From: Petrolisthes cinctipes
Taxonomy: Eukaryota; Arthropoda; Malacostraca; Decapoda; Porcellanidae
Direction: 5' to 3'
Length of the DNA stretch: 64,000 nucleotides
NCBI GenBank assembly: GCA_033782935.1
Contig: JAWQEG010000489.1
Location: 7,501 to 71,500, forward strand
Position 1 is the first letter of the stretch. The number at the start of each line of letters is the position of its first letter. A model generated the notes under the pieces. The model did not search any database. It saw only the letters and a program-made list of their open reading frames with translations, and was not told the origin of the DNA. Positions 50,801 through 61,454 of the stretch are shown piece by piece. The translations under genes were made by a program, and so were the position numbers.

Positions 50801-53800
50801 AAAACACTGGACGTCTATTGTAGGTCAAGATGCCACACTGTGAGTATTCTAGCAGTGCTGGTTTGCCCAAGAGTCTGTTGGGTTTAGTAGGTAAGTAGAG
50901 TGTAAGTAGTTTTGCCTATGGAGTGTTATTTTGGTAGTGTTCAGTGGCTTTGTAAAATAGAGTGTTAAATGTGTAGTAAATTTAAAGTGGATGGCAGTAC
51001 TCATAGTCTGCAAATTAACTGTAGATAAGTTAAGGAGGTACAGTAAGTAGATGTTAATGAGGTAACATAATTTGTAAATGGAGTTGTAAATTTGTTGCAT
51101 TGAGTAAAGAAGATGTACCGGTAAGTACAGTAGTCTGTAAATGGAGAGCTATAGGCTTGGTAGCTGTGTTAAGTACAGTACACAAGTAAATGTAAGCACT
51201 CTGTCAACTAGGAATTGTACGACATAGCTTGTGGATGATAAATTATTTACAGTATGTCTGAAATAAACTAACAATGAATTCCAGTATACACAACTGAAAT
51301 CAACAATGAAAGATTGTATATTAAGTATTAGTCAGAAATTGATTAACCATGATTGAAATAGTATAGGCCTATCTAAAATTAAGTGTAAACAACTAAAATA
51401 CTTAGATTGTAGAGGACTTTACCAGAATATCCGTAACTCAAAATTGCTATATATACTTGATAAAAATTGACTAAGCACAAATGAAATCAACTTCAGTATA
51501 CATTATTTTTATATAGTACTGTATACAAGACTGAAATAAGACTATACAAGACTAAAATGGACTGTGCATAGTCCATATACCATACACAATTGAAACCAAC
51601 TACACAAGTCACTAAAATAATCCCCATTGTACTGTAAGACAGATTCATAAGTCATCTGGTGTCACCAGAAGTCAGTGTACAGTAATGACTTGGTCTGTGC
51701 TTGAGTATGAATATAGTTTTCATCATCCATACATGACTAGAGCATGAGCCCATATATCATTCCTACAAGGGCCACAATTGTTTAGTGATAAGTAAACTAC
51801 AACTCCACTAACAAGACATGGGAATATACTGACCTCTAATGGTAAGTCTAACTTTAGAATCTGACTGCATACCAAACCTCACCTGACTCCTGCATTATTC
51901 AGTTTTTCAAACTCTGGACTCTCAAAATCGGCAAGGACAAAGTACGTACAGAAGCCAGAGTCTGATGTGTACTCCAGCCCTGTCTCTGATGCCACCACGG
52001 GTACTCCAAATTTCTGAAAGGAGAGTATGAGTAAATTGTGTGGAAAAGGTTAACATGGTGGCATACTGGGGGTAAAATGCATATGGGTGTTTAAACATGG
52101 TGGCGTAGTGGGGGTAAAATGCATACGAGTATTGAGTGGTGTAGAGAGGAAAACAATATATATTGTACTGTATAAGAGTGGTATGGAATAATAGAAGGAA
52201 TGATATACGAGCACAGTACCGGGTATGGGATGCAAACTGGGAAAAATATATGAGAAGGGTAATAGATGAAGTGAGAAAGATATTATAACAGAATATTACT
52301 GAGTATTTGTTTGTACATATGGTATATAATAACAAACACCATCATTACAATTTTCCTTCATTTTTCATGCAGAGATCAAAATACCACTAATTTACAGCAT
52401 AAATTAAATTTTTCACCTTTGCCGCCTCTAATGTTTCTATGTCGTCAACCAGACTTCCAACAAGACAGAGACGAGGATCCCCACTAGCCTCGACATCAAA
52501 GTGGCTTGCACCAGTCACATCCGCATGGCTTGTAGTAGTGATATCTGTAATTTATTGTAAATTAGCCTGAGAGAGACTGATGGGTTAATAGGTAGTGGAA
52601 AAAAGGATAGATAGATACAGTATATAGGTATCGTATGTAGATGGATGGCTAAACAGATACCAAAGTAGAAACCATTGAAAACCATGTAATACGGGATTTA
52701 TGGTTGACATCTCACTCAATACTTACATTTTTTTCAATGTTCTACACTGTCACTGCTAATGAGATAAACATTCTGAATAAATATACATCTGGCTGTGGAA
52801 AAGAGCCTCCAACACCCCTAATGATAGGTGTGGATGGTGGAGCAATACATTGGTGGATGAAGCAAGGCCAATGACAAGGCCTATATAAATGCACAACACT
52901 TATAAGTACGGTAGTGTATAGTGGGTGGGGTATTTATCTGTACTGTATAAGGGATTTATACCATTTTTGGCACACTTACACTCGGTATTTTTGCAAAAAT
53001 CAAGAACAATTCATAAAAATAAACACATTTCATGAAAATCTAAAGGAATTTACGACAATAATATATTTATATTGCAAAGTAGGAGATGGAAGGATAGATA
53101 TTTAGTACCTATGGCCTATTATCAAAGCATACAGGTACACACACATACAGAGGAGTGTAAAAAAATTTCAATTCACAATATTCTATTTTGTAGGCAGAGA
53201 AGATAGGCACCTGCCTATAAGTGAAACAGTTTTGTAAGACGTTGAAAAAATGCACATCATCACTGTACACTAATGTTGGCTTGATGTGATAATAACTGGG
53301 GACTTGGTATAACTGTATCCATCATTTAATTTTACATTCATCCCCTCACTGAAGACCACCAATGTTTGCCTACGATTCTTAGACTAATTGATCTACCAGA
53401 ACCAGCCAACCAGGTACCATAATAAAACACTGTCAGCATATTCTCAAGCTACAGGATCTCAAGCAATCTGACTCAAAATTTCGGTGAAAAGCTCTCACAA
53501 TGTACTCAATTTATCACTCATAATACTATTTAATCTAACAACTCTAACTTAACCCTCGGGAAATATCATTCTAACCACCTTCTGGGAAAACATTTGGACC
53601 TAACCTGAAGTACGACACAATTCAGGACCTGACCTAACCTGAACCCCAGACCTGCATTTGATATCTTACACAGGATTACACTTTTTACATCAACCTACAC
53701 TGCTTTGCTCTGACTTACACTGTACTAGGCTACACCAATTTACACTATTTTACTGTATATCAATTCACCACACCTTTGCTTGACATTGCCAAAACAACTT

Positions 53801-55738
53801 GCTGGCGGCCAACCACAATAATTATTACCGTACTCATTTGTGTGAAATAGTACCGTATAAAGTGAATGAAAATTTTTTCTCCTAATTTACAATGGCAATG
53901 AGTTTTTCATATCTTTTAATTTTTCATGGGCAAACTGGGTTGTTGATATATTTTAATCAATCACTCATGCTATAAAGTCAGGCCTTCTGTTAATATTCTA
54001 TCACACCTTTTGCATACTTTTTAGTTAGTTATCAGATTTAAAAAATATTCTACACATTTACATAGACTATCTTTAAAGGGAAAATATGGCTTCAGTACTC
54101 AAAACATCTGAGCTAGATGGACAATCCCTAACTCTTTCTCTCTCTTTTTCTGGTGTGTGAAAAAGTGGATACAATAGATCCCTTTCATTGACACACATCA
54201 CCAATTTAAGACACTATTTTTACTATACACATATTTACACTGTCCATAAAGAGTAAACAGGGCTATACAATATACTAACAAAATAAATTCATGTGAACTA
54301 TCTTTAATTTTCTCTTCCACTCTTTAACCAGTGTTTAATTTACTGAGATCTAATTAGAGATATCACACACACATTCACACAATTATTTCTTCAGCAATGG
54401 AAGGCCTCAGTACTTACAAAATTAAGGTGAACTATCTCTAACTCTCTCTCTCTCTCTCCCTGTGTGTTGTGGTTAGCCTACTTGCTCAAGGCTAAAGAGA
54501 ACTCACAGGGGGGACTGGCCAATTTTCCATTAGCAAACCTATTCTAACCTATTTCTTTAACAATCAATTCCACCATTCATGTATAGTAAATGGGTATAAA
54601 TGGGCACAATATAAACCTGAATTTTTTTTTTTTTTTTTGAAGGGGAAAGTATATACAGTGAGTGCTGGTAGATATGGAGCAAATGATGCCTCCAAAACTA
54701 TTCCAAGCAACAAGACACCATTATATTTGTTCCTATGGTCCTGTTGCCTGGCATACTTTGGAGGAATCAAGACACTACAATGTAACAAAAAATGAGTTAG
54801 ATGGGAAACTTGAGTATTTTTTCTATTAGGACAATTACATGTGATTTTAAGTAGATTTAGCTTATACAATTTTAGCTCCTCCTAACTCATATAATAAATT
54901 AGCATAGGCCTACACCCATAAAAACACGCCTAAGCAAAAATTATAAAGGTTAAGATTTAAATGGGAAACTAAGATATTATTTCACTGACCCAATTATTCA
55001 TCTATTTTACACCATTATCATCATACAAGGACTATACACATGAACTTACAAATTTTCAGTTATTATGAACTACCATAATATATAATATAAAGTATGTGGG
55101 TGGGGGTGGGGGTGTGGGCGGGGGTTAAAGAGGTAGAAGGATGGTTGGGGTGGGGGAGAGAGATGAAACCTATTTTAAATATTCTCACTTTTACCCATTT
55201 TTTTTTACTCCATTTTACATCACTCTTACCTGATCAAAATTACCCATTAGTTAGCCTATTTCAATAAGTAAAACTACAAGACAATGGGGTGGTCAGGGAG
55301 GTTAATTAAGCCTAACAAAATATTATAATCAATTTCTCCCATCTATTCAAATTTGTATATTATTATTACCCCCCCCCCCATTTGAAAACCCATTAACTAT
55401 TTCAAACACGTATTATTCCAATAATATATAAAGTCTGGAAAAGGTAAAAAAAAATAAAAAATACACAATATATATTAATAATAAGTTAGGAAAAAAGAAA
55501 GAAGAAACATGAGACACACACACACACAAACAACAATACTAAAGGATGGAAAAGAAAAGAAGAAAAGAATCACACACACACAAACAAATAAAAATTAATA
55601 AAATCTGGAAACGAAAAAAAAGAAAGAAAACAAAAATCACACACACACACATTTCCCCCCACTTATAATAATTTACCACTCCCATTTCTCTCCCCACTCA
55701 CCACTCAGGATAGTCGATGTTTGTGTGTGTTCAGCCAT
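34367..55738 (-). CDS. Ect2: Ect2 / pebble, Rho guanine nucleotide exchange factor, complete, 20 coding exons
   Basis: Activates RhoA at the cell equator to drive cytokinesis, recruited by centralspindlin (RacGAP) through its BRCT repeats (known for the family). Exons in gene order: 55702-55738, 52417-52544, 51883-52013, 50742-50874, 50178-50387, 49427-49570, 48941-49078, 48142-48299, 43666-43758, 42005-42025, 39986-40112, 39096-39284, 38578-38785, 37974-38134, 37591-37710, 36932-37079, 36455-36609, 35777-35865, 35337-35493, 34367-34492. All junctions are GT-AG, phases agree and total 890 residues plus TAA, close to the vertebrate length of about 880-914. The start at 55738 opens MAEHTQTSTILSG and is the only ATG in frame in exon 1. 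No AATAAA was seen on this strand in the first ~700 bases after the stop. Introns are long and transposon-filled. Confidence 0.96.
36012..36376. mobile_element. Inverted pair of LINE 3' ends in an Ect2 intron
   Basis: Positions 36172-36376 on the + strand match the last ~200 bases of the LINE at 43999-46612 (GTTGAAGAGTATGCGAGGG, CGTTGGAACAGGG, ending GTCAGAGCTATAGATA). Positions 36012-36080 carry the same 3' terminus in the opposite orientation (TCTATCTATAGCTC then CCCTCCGTGAACTCCCTCC). Both 3' ends therefore point outward around ~90 bases of unrelated sequence. It lies between Ect2 exons 18 and 17 and keeps no useful coding capacity. Confidence 0.75.
36455..37710 (-). CDS. Ect2: Ect2 exons 15-17: PH domain
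   Basis: Residues ~627-767. Exon 15 carries the beta strands around DTLTLFLFNDVLE, a hallmark of DH-associated PH domains. Exon 16 is basic (ICKKKSKYNSIKSPSRANLH) and continues LAHIKRIVDIRETE. Exon 17 resumes DCHNVFALIVRS and ends with the C-terminal helix (RTLCRTVANIVCR). In Ect2 this domain helps membrane targeting and GEF control. The basic insertion may bind phosphoinositides (inference). Confidence 0.92.
37974..40112 (-). CDS. Ect2: Ect2 exons 11-14: DH (RhoGEF) domain
   Basis: Residues ~415-610. Conserved region 1 is ARQRVFYELVKTECNYVSIL (exon 11), the typical E-L-x-x-TE-xx-YV opening. Region 2 is RYIFGNLPPIHEVHTRMRND (exon 12). Region 3 is PECGRQSLQELLIRPVQRLP (exon 13), with the RPVQR(L/I)P core that contacts the GTPase. 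Exon 14 continues with helix alpha6 (DNSALEQALDKIKSVMTFIN). All key elements are present, so the enzyme should be active on Rho. Exon 12 lies beside a tandem duplication of its own 5' end (see repeats). Confidence 0.95.
39238..39482. repeat. Tandem duplication of the 5' end of Ect2 exon 12 and its acceptor
   Basis: Unit 39238-39362 includes the first 47 bases of exon 12 and its acceptor. Unit 39363-39482 is a diverged copy (GGTTCCCCAGGCTGCGAG, GCCTTGATTACCTGAAGG, GACAGATAGAAAGTGGAAAT). On the - strand the copy still reads VIKAQLKNLSQPGEPI against VIKAPLENTSQPGGPM in the gene, with a CAG acceptor kept but no matching exon end. Confidence 0.85.
39690..39825. repeat. Interspersed repeat F, degraded copy
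   Basis: TTTCTCCAAACTATGCCAGG at the left and AGAATCAGTAGCCCTCCAA at the right match the ends of repeat F. In an Ect2 intron between exons 12 and 11. Confidence 0.45.
40370..41263. mobile_element. Possible Tigger-like remnant in an Ect2 intron
   Basis: TA-flanked; left end CAGGTAAGTCCCATTACAC, right end inward CAGGTAGGTCTCGGTTTATG. Only the outer ~12 bases agree well. There is no transposase frame. It lies between Ect2 exons 11 and 10. Confidence 0.4.
41745..41945. repeat. Interspersed repeat F, two degraded halves
   Basis: Contains TTTCCTGGCATAGCATGGA, CTGAATCCTCCAAACCATAC and GAATTAGTAGCTCTCTAAT, echoing repeat F in both orientations. It ends ~60 bases before the microexon at 42005. Confidence 0.45.
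42005..48299 (-). CDS. Ect2: Ect2 exons 8-10: NLS-bearing regulatory linker with a 21-nt microexon
   Basis: Residues ~308-398 link BRCT and DH. Exon 8 has SP/TP sites (MSPRQ, SSPSTPGG) and a strong basic cluster SRSRRRKRLRE, a probable nuclear localisation signal; Ect2 is nuclear in interphase. Exon 9 adds KRRSSVGDLAYLS, another basic/Ser patch that could be phosphorylated. Exon 10 (42005-42025) is only 21 nt, encodes YHSEIDG, and keeps phase 2 at both edges, so including or skipping it leaves the frame intact. Its acceptor (TTTTACCTTGCAG) and donor (GTAAGG) look good, but such a small exon is the least certain of the set. Exon 9 could join exon 11 directly in frame. Confidence 0.8.
42444..42879. 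mobile_element. Mariner-type element, family B copy 1 (Ect2 intron)
   Basis: 436 bp between TA dinucleotides. Left end CAGTCAGCAAAAATTGTATC, right inward TGGTCAGCAAAAAAAGTACC. The interior shares long stretches with 47217-48052 (AAGGTTGGTAxTCTTGAT, CTGAAAGTGTCTGxGTACTT, TGAGGTGCCAGAGGT). It lies upstream of the 21-nt exon in an adjacent intron. Nonautonomous. Confidence 0.82.
42956..43428. mobile_element. Tigger/pogo-like element with a transposase-start remnant
   Basis: 473 bp between TA dinucleotides; left end CAGTAATACCCAGCTTTACA, right inward CAGTAATACCCGGTCG. Around 43291 the + strand reads GPKKDSDCDSKYH, similar in kind to the lysine/serine-rich start of Tigger-family transposases, but no DNA-binding or DDE region remains. 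It sits just next to the family B element. Confidence 0.55.
43999..46612 (-). mobile_element. Decayed non-LTR retrotransposon (LINE), 5'-truncated, inside an Ect2 intron
   Basis: On the - strand the order is endonuclease, reverse transcriptase, C-terminal region. The endonuclease part (GDMNGKVGNE, WGVNGINENGEC, LIDYIAVDERLRKD, then FQCSDHYAVL) starts mid-domain at ~46610, so its N-terminus is lost. The RT shows GKAPGVDGITAEMLK, RGISLLSVPGKVYGKVLPER, EEQGGFRKGRGCMDQI, FMDLEKAYDRVDR and the FADDT active-site box near 44870. The tail has LRWFGHVERM and GRPPVRWQNRVEEYVKERN. The reading frame is broken in several places (around 45900, 45590, 45105 and 44500), so it is dead. The 3' end is a short TATC/ATAG repeat at 44000-44015. 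Clade uncertain: the APE-type endonuclease and WFGHVERM tail suggest RTE/Proto2/Daphne-like. Confidence 0.9.
47217..48052. mobile_element. Mariner-type element, family B copy 2 (Ect2 intron)
   Basis: 836 bp between TA dinucleotides. Left end CAGTCGGCAAAAATTGAAAT, right inward CATTCAGCAAAAAAAGTATC. It is longer than copy 1 because its middle is retained or has gained sequence. It ends 90 bases from the donor side of Ect2 exon 8. Confidence 0.8.
48941..52544 (-). CDS. Ect2: Ect2 exons 2-7: three BRCT repeats
   Basis: Residues ~13-307. The first repeat spans exons 2-3 (RLCLVGSLVDD to KFGVPVVASETGLEY). The second spans exons 4-5 (NAVLVFTGFRKKSEV, LVHYMGGSVKNEIKDTVTHL, ending EEWVHAAW). The third spans exons 6-7 (LRVVLVGFPAEEQGQ, ATHV, then YIVKAEWFWTSIQMEACPNE). 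The GG turn and the Trp in the last helix, which mark BRCT folds, are visible in repeats 2 and 3. In Ect2 the triple BRCT binds phosphorylated RacGAP1 and also folds back to inhibit the DH domain. Exons 5-7 are all multiples of three with phase 0 ends. Confidence 0.93.
54659..54786. repeat. Interspersed repeat F, inverted copy
   Basis: Near full-length copy in the - orientation (TGGCATACTTTGGAGGAATC, CAAAACTATTCCAAGCAACA). Lies in Ect2 intron 1. Confidence 0.7.
55098..55124 (+). other. Candidate G-quadruplex
   Basis: GGGTGGGGGTGGGGGTGTGG followed by GCGGGGG provides four or more G runs with short loops. It is in Ect2 intron 1 on the strand opposite the gene. Confidence 0.55.
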
Positions 55739-56050
55739 TTTGAACTCGAAATATACCAAAATAACAACACGTAAACAAATAAACAACAACAATAACACAG
55801 GTGGATGTATGGATGGAAGGTGTGGGTCTCGTTAGTTTTCAGCTTGTTTTCCTCTTATTTTCACCTTATCTTCATTTTTATCAGTAATTTCCAGGTCCCC
55901 CGGTTTATCCTCGAGGTTTTGGTACACTGCACTACCTATATAAATCCCGAAAAATGGCCGAAAAATGGGTAAATTATGAAGGAATTCCGAGAGCTGCCAT
56001 TTAAAACGGTTGGTGGACTAGTGACGTCATAGGGAGTCAGTGTTGCCAGA
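55739..56050 (-). promoter_or_regulatory. Ect2 5' flank / candidate promoter
   Basis: About 300 bases upstream of the Ect2 start. A perfect CRE/ATF palindrome TGACGTCA is at 56022-56029. Just inside it TTTAAAACGGTTGG (56001-56014) combines a CHR-like TTTAAA with a Myb-type AACGG, both of which occur in promoters of G2/M genes bound by MuvB complexes. The TSS is not marked by a TATA box I can place. Site assignments are motif matches only. Confidence 0.3.
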
Positions 56051-56079
56051 ATTTTCCCTAGAATTTCCCTTTTTTCCCC

Positions 56080-56207
56080 AGGGGTGGTATGCAAGAATTA
56101 ACGTTCACGGTGTATACGATGGCTCCACACACACACACACAACAGAGCCATCGTACCGGTACCATGCAGTCGTATACACCATGAATGTTCTTCTTGCATA
56201 CGGCCCC
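56080..56207. mobile_element. Hairpin MITE with CCGTATRCAAGAA termini, copy 2
   Basis: ~128-bp hairpin: left GGTATGCAAGAATTAACGTT, right the complement of CCGTATGCAAGAAGAACATT, with ACGATGGCT facing AGCCATCGT and an (AC)n loop. It sits upstream of the Ect2 promoter. Confidence 0.8.
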
Positions 56208-56919
56208 AGCTTCAATAACATCAGGATTTTCCTAGTTTTACCCTTTTTACATCAACTGCAACGTTAATTAATTAAGTCTAGAAAAGAAAAAGAAGAAACT
56301 AAAGCATCACACTTCAACATGATAATTTCCCTTTTAACCTCAATTCCAACATCAGAATTTCCCTTTTTGCCTCACTAATTCCCTGTTTATTCTTGAACAT
56401 TGACGGTCTTTTTGATATTTCGTCAGGTAGAAATTCCCCTGTTTACTCTTGAACAATCTTATACGATTTCTCTGTGTGGATCTCAAAATTCCCCCAAAAC
56501 AGAGAAATTTCCCCGCATCTGGTAACACTGCAGAGGAAATTACAAATGAGCATCGCAGGCGTGAAGTGTACTAATAATCTACATTTGGGCAATTCTTATA
56601 CTAATAGTGTACACAGGAATGTTCTGTACACTCTAATACATTTCTAAGGACATCCTGTGTATTTGTATATAGTCTGTGTGCGTTGTAATTGTGTGTACGT
56701 TATGTCTTGCGTGTGCGTGTACATGTTTACAGGCACGAGAAGAAATCAAGAAGGATGATAAAAGTCCTTGTAACGAATATTGTACTAAATTGTGAATTAT
56801 GGCACACTATTAAATATACAGGAATGATTTGTGTCGTTTAATGAATATACATGTAAGGACGCTAGCTGTGTATTCAGCAAAAAAAAAAAAAATAAAATAA
56901 CAGTAACACTTTCCTTCCA

Positions 56920-57385
56920 AATCGTGTCAAATAAATTAAAATATAATCATAGAACACCTTATTACTTGTCAACTCAACCCCCTCAATTATTATTATGAGG
57001 TGCTGCAAAATCATACTTGTTTTGATAACACTATTACCAAGATATTTACAACGATGGAAGGAAAGTGTCCATGGATATTTAATTGTGGCTGTACGTGTTG
57101 GCTTATATCGTCCGTGTTCGTTGTGCTCTGTAATAATATATCAAATTTAAAGTGTACAGCCACAATCAAATAACCACGGACACATTCCTTCCATAGTGCA
57201 AATAAATCAGTATCATATCAAAATATAATCATACAACACCTCACGTCATTTCAAATCCCTCATTTATTATTATGCGGTCCTGCAAAATCATACACGTGTT
57301 GTTCTTTATTACCAAGATATTTACAACAATGAAAGGCATTTAAAGGAAAGTGTCGATGGATATTTGATTGTGGCTGTACATACAT
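56920..57385. repeat. Local tandem duplication (~285 bp period)
   Basis: 56925-57095 and 57208-57385 are diverged copies: shared AAAATATAATCATA, GCAAAATCATAC and TATTACCAAGATATTTACAA, then GGAAAGTGTCxATGGATATT. The hairpin at 57051-57197 bridges the two. Confidence 0.75.
57051..57197. mobile_element. Hairpin element
   Basis: Left arm ATGGAAGGAAAGTGTCCATG...GTGGCTGTAC, right arm GTACAGCCAC...GGACACATTCCTTCCAT; arms of ~43 bp around a ~60-base loop. The left arm and its flank are repeated at 57310-57385. Confidence 0.75.
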
Positions 57386-57519
57386 TTTGAACTCATCTTT
57401 ACATGTTAAATTGTAACCTTGTAAACTATTCAGGAATCATGCTATGTAGGCTATATTTGTCAACAGTCTGATCGCTCTGTAGCCTAATTATCTGTAGTAT
57501 AAGGGGACAATTCACTTTT

Positions 57520-57645
57520 GTTACATTGGAGTGCCTTGATTCCTCCAAAGTATGCCAGGAAGCAGGACAGATGAACAAAAATATTGGTGTTGTATTGCTT
57601 GGAATAGTTTGGAGGAATTAGTTGCTCCAGATTTCCCAACACCAT
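57520..57645. repeat. Interspersed repeat F, reference copy
   Basis: 126 bp. The left end GATTCCTCCAAAGTATGCCA and the complement of the right end CTAATTCCTCCAAACTATTC are similar, so the family has inverted ends and is probably a MITE. A further partial copy is at 49255-49325. Confidence 0.7.
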
Positions 57646-58804
<1,159 letters not shown>

Positions 58805-59040
58805 GGTAGAGAAAACATCACATGGGATCATGAGAAGATGAAAACATAACAAACAAATATCAGATGTTAATCACATTTATTTCTGTTAATTACTTGAATG
58901 GAAGTTAAAGTCAACTTATTTATCGGGGTAATTATCCAGCATCACATCTATAGTATAGTAGAGCATTAATTGTATATCAACGATTCAATACTTACTTTGT
59001 TGAAACTCTGTGGACCGGTCTAGCTTAGTAGGCCTATTAT

Positions 59041-59312
59041 ATGTTTTGCCACCCGGATCCACTTCCCAGTTGCTGTCACCTCTGCCAAGTATCCTCGGCT
59101 GTACTGGCTCCCTTACCTCCTGTAAATAGGGTAGTGGAAGAATGGAACAAGTTTTCAAGAGAGGTAGTAAATGTTAAAACACTGAACGGCTTTAAAAATA
59201 GATTGGGCCGATACATGGACTCAAAGGGATGGGATTACAATAGGACCTGCCAAGAACTCTGGACCAACAGGCCTTCTGCAGTTTCCTAAATTCTTATGTT
59301 ATGTTTATATAT
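59041..59312 (+). mobile_element. 3' end of a CR1/L2-like LINE
   Basis: The frame reads RVVEEWNKFSREVVNVKTLN then GFKNRLGRYMDSKG and ends shortly after at TAA. The pattern W-N-x-L-P-x-x-VV-x-x-x-S-x-x-x-FK-x-x-L is the standard C-terminal tail of CR1/L2/Jockey-type reverse transcriptase ORFs. After the stop the sequence is AATTCTTATGTTATG, like the short tandem 3' termini of CR1/L2 elements. The rest is missing (5' truncation), so it is a fossil. Confidence 0.7.
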
Positions 59313-59440
59313 TCTCCCCAGTGAAGATACCATCATCAACTGCTCTTGACAAACCACGACTTATATTAAAGGATGGGAGTGTTGACATGGAACTGACCAT
59401 CCTCCTCATTCATCAAATTGACACCACAGGGAAGCACATC

Positions 59441-59488
59441 TGACAGTCCTAACTATATGAAAACTGACAGTCCTAACTATATGAAAAC
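59441..59488. repeat. 24-bp perfect tandem duplication
   Basis: TGACAGTCCTAACTATATGA plus AAAC occurs twice head to tail, identical, hence recent. Confidence 0.9.
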
Positions 59489-60214
59489 AACAAAATAAAC
59501 AAACATATACCCAGCAATCGAAGGCAGACCCTTAAATATGTGAAATACTCGACACAAGGATCCTTTCCCATTCAATCAGCAGCCCATGATCATTTTCCAG
59601 CTGGCAGGATGGATCCACTTACTTCAACCTGGGGTCGGATACTCAAAACAACTTAGTTAATCCTATCTCGGCTAGGGAGCCCTAACTTACCCAGTGTGCT
59701 TATGACGGTATACTCAAAACTCTTACGACAGCATACTCAAAACCTATGGCAGCCATCTTGTCCTAATAAGTTAGGGCGCTTGGATTTAGGACAACCCCAG
59801 GCAGCCCTAAGTGGAGTTATGACACCGAACACCGTAGAAAACATGATAAATCAACTCGGCTGTACCAAAAAGAATAAGAAGGACTCTATACTTTTTGGCT
59901 GTATTACCAAAGAGCAACACTTTGTTGTTGTTGGAGAGACTACTGAGAAAGAGTGTATAGTAGGCCTATAGGGAACCACTCCAATGTCAGTCATGATCAC
60001 CAACGAAGATAGTATAGATTCGCCCGTCGCATAATAAAATTTAGTGCCATTCGCATACATATTCGAGTAATATTAAATATGTAGTGTAAGCACAGTTAAT
60101 TAGGAGACTTATGTGTTGCATGAGTTCAAGGATTCACAGCATAATAAATTATTTTCCCAGTCATTGTTTTAAGCAATAACTTTTAAGTTTGGACCCTGAA
60201 CTTCCTGAAGGAGA
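59489..60214. other. Intergenic with a weak 91-codon frame
   Basis: 59646-59760 repeats GGATACTCAAAACA / GTATACTCAAAACT / GCATACTCAAAACC. A frame at 59696-59971 has no recognisable motif and is probably chance or old transposon sequence. Confidence 0.4.
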
Positions 60215-60330
60215 AGCTTTGCGCAGTGGCAGTATCGTAACCAATGAGGTATGAGGTGCAACCATTACGCACTGGTTACCGTCAAGATTTGGGAAGTTTT
60301 TTACAAAGCACCTCGGTGACGCTTACCTCC
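60215..60330 (+). ncRNA. U4 snRNA-like sequence (5' end conserved, rest divergent)
   Basis: Positions 60215-60250 begin AGCTTTGCGCAGTGGCAGTA and run through ATCGTAACCAATGAGGT, which is the 5' stem II strand and start of the 5' stem-loop of U4; I see one change from the human U4 as I recall it. AACCAATGAGG can close with ACTGGTT at about 60275, so a 5' stem-loop with an AATGAGG k-turn strand remains possible. Beyond that the match to U4 is weak (only short echoes such as GGTGACGC). Upstream, TTTTCCCAGTCATTG at ~60154 loosely resembles an arthropod PSEA. It may be a divergent U4 gene, a truncated retropseudogene, or the head of the LINE that follows. Confidence 0.5.
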
Positions 60331-60459
60331 CTAATTTGTATAATTATTTTATTTTTATAGAGGCTGGAGGTGGAGCTGAAGGGGGAGGCGGTGTGTGGGC
60401 ACAGTAGGTTCCCCCACATATAGGTTTGAATTTCCTTTTTAATAATTCTAGGAACAAAA

Positions 60460-60693
60460 TTATTTTTAAATTATAATTGTAATTATTTTTGAAAGTGTTA
60501 ATTGTGCAAATTTTTGTTTCTTTTATCGGTCTTTTATTAGTATCTAGTGTTTTAATTATTTTTAATATTTTAATATTTTTAATAGTGTTAGAGACAATTA
60601 TTTTAAAACTATAATTGTAATTTATTTTTAAAAGTGTTAATTGTGCATATTCTTTTTTATCTTTTAACTGTCTTTTATTATTATTTAGTGTTT
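60460..60693 (+). repeat. Tandem pair of AT-rich units before the LINE ORF
   Basis: A unit of about 90 bases occurs twice, ~145 bases apart (60460-60553 and 60606-60693). Shared pieces include ATAATTGTAATT, AAGTGTTAATTGTGCA and GTCTTTTATTA followed by TAGTGTTTT. It sits between the U4-like segment and the endonuclease ORF, where a LINE 5' UTR would be, and tandem 5' UTR monomers are known in other LINEs. Confidence 0.6.
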
Positions 60694-60704
60694 TGTGAAA
60701 GGGC

Positions 60705-61421
60705 TTGACAATCTTGATGGCCCGTGTCCCTCCGGAGATGAGCGCTGCGTTGGCCTTGCCAGCCACCAGCGGTCCCCCAATGGGAGGACGGACGGCTGCG
60801 GCTAGTGGCGGGGAGGGGTCTCCAGTCTGCCCTGTGGGGGGCAGGAAAGGGGATGAATGCTTGAGAGTAGTAGCGATCAATGTAAATGGAATGGTGAATG
60901 AGGTGAAATGGAGAGAGATAGTGGAGTGTGCTAGAAGGAGTAGAATAGATGTGTGTGGGGTGACCGAGACGCATATGAAAGGATGGAGGGTGGAAGAGTG
61001 TAGAGATGGAAGGAAGAGTAAGTTGTGGGAAGGAATGGAAGGAGGCGTGATATGGACTGGCATGAATGAAAAGAGTAAAGGGAGAGGAAAGGAAGGATGC
61101 GTATTGTTGGTGTCTGGGGTATGTGTGGAAGGGAATGGACGGACATGGAAGGAAGGGAACAAGGATAATGTGGATGACTGGGAAGATTGGTATAGTGAGG
61201 TATGCATGGGTCTGCGCGTATGCTCCAGTGAACGCGCAGACCAAGGTGGGAAAGATGAAAATGGAAGAGTTTTAGGATGAAGTGAATGAATGTCTGAGAA
61301 GTTTTGAGAGTGTGAGGAGGATAGTCCTTGTGGGAGATATGAATGGGAAGGTAGGGAATAAGAAAGTAGTAGGTGTAGTTGGCAAGTGGGGTGTGAATGG
61401 TATAAATGAAAATGGTGAGTG

Positions 61422-61454
<33 letters not shown>

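Noticed and set aside
59696..59971. 91-codon frame as a small gene
   Set aside because: No motif, no start context, and built partly from repeated ACTCAAAAC segments.
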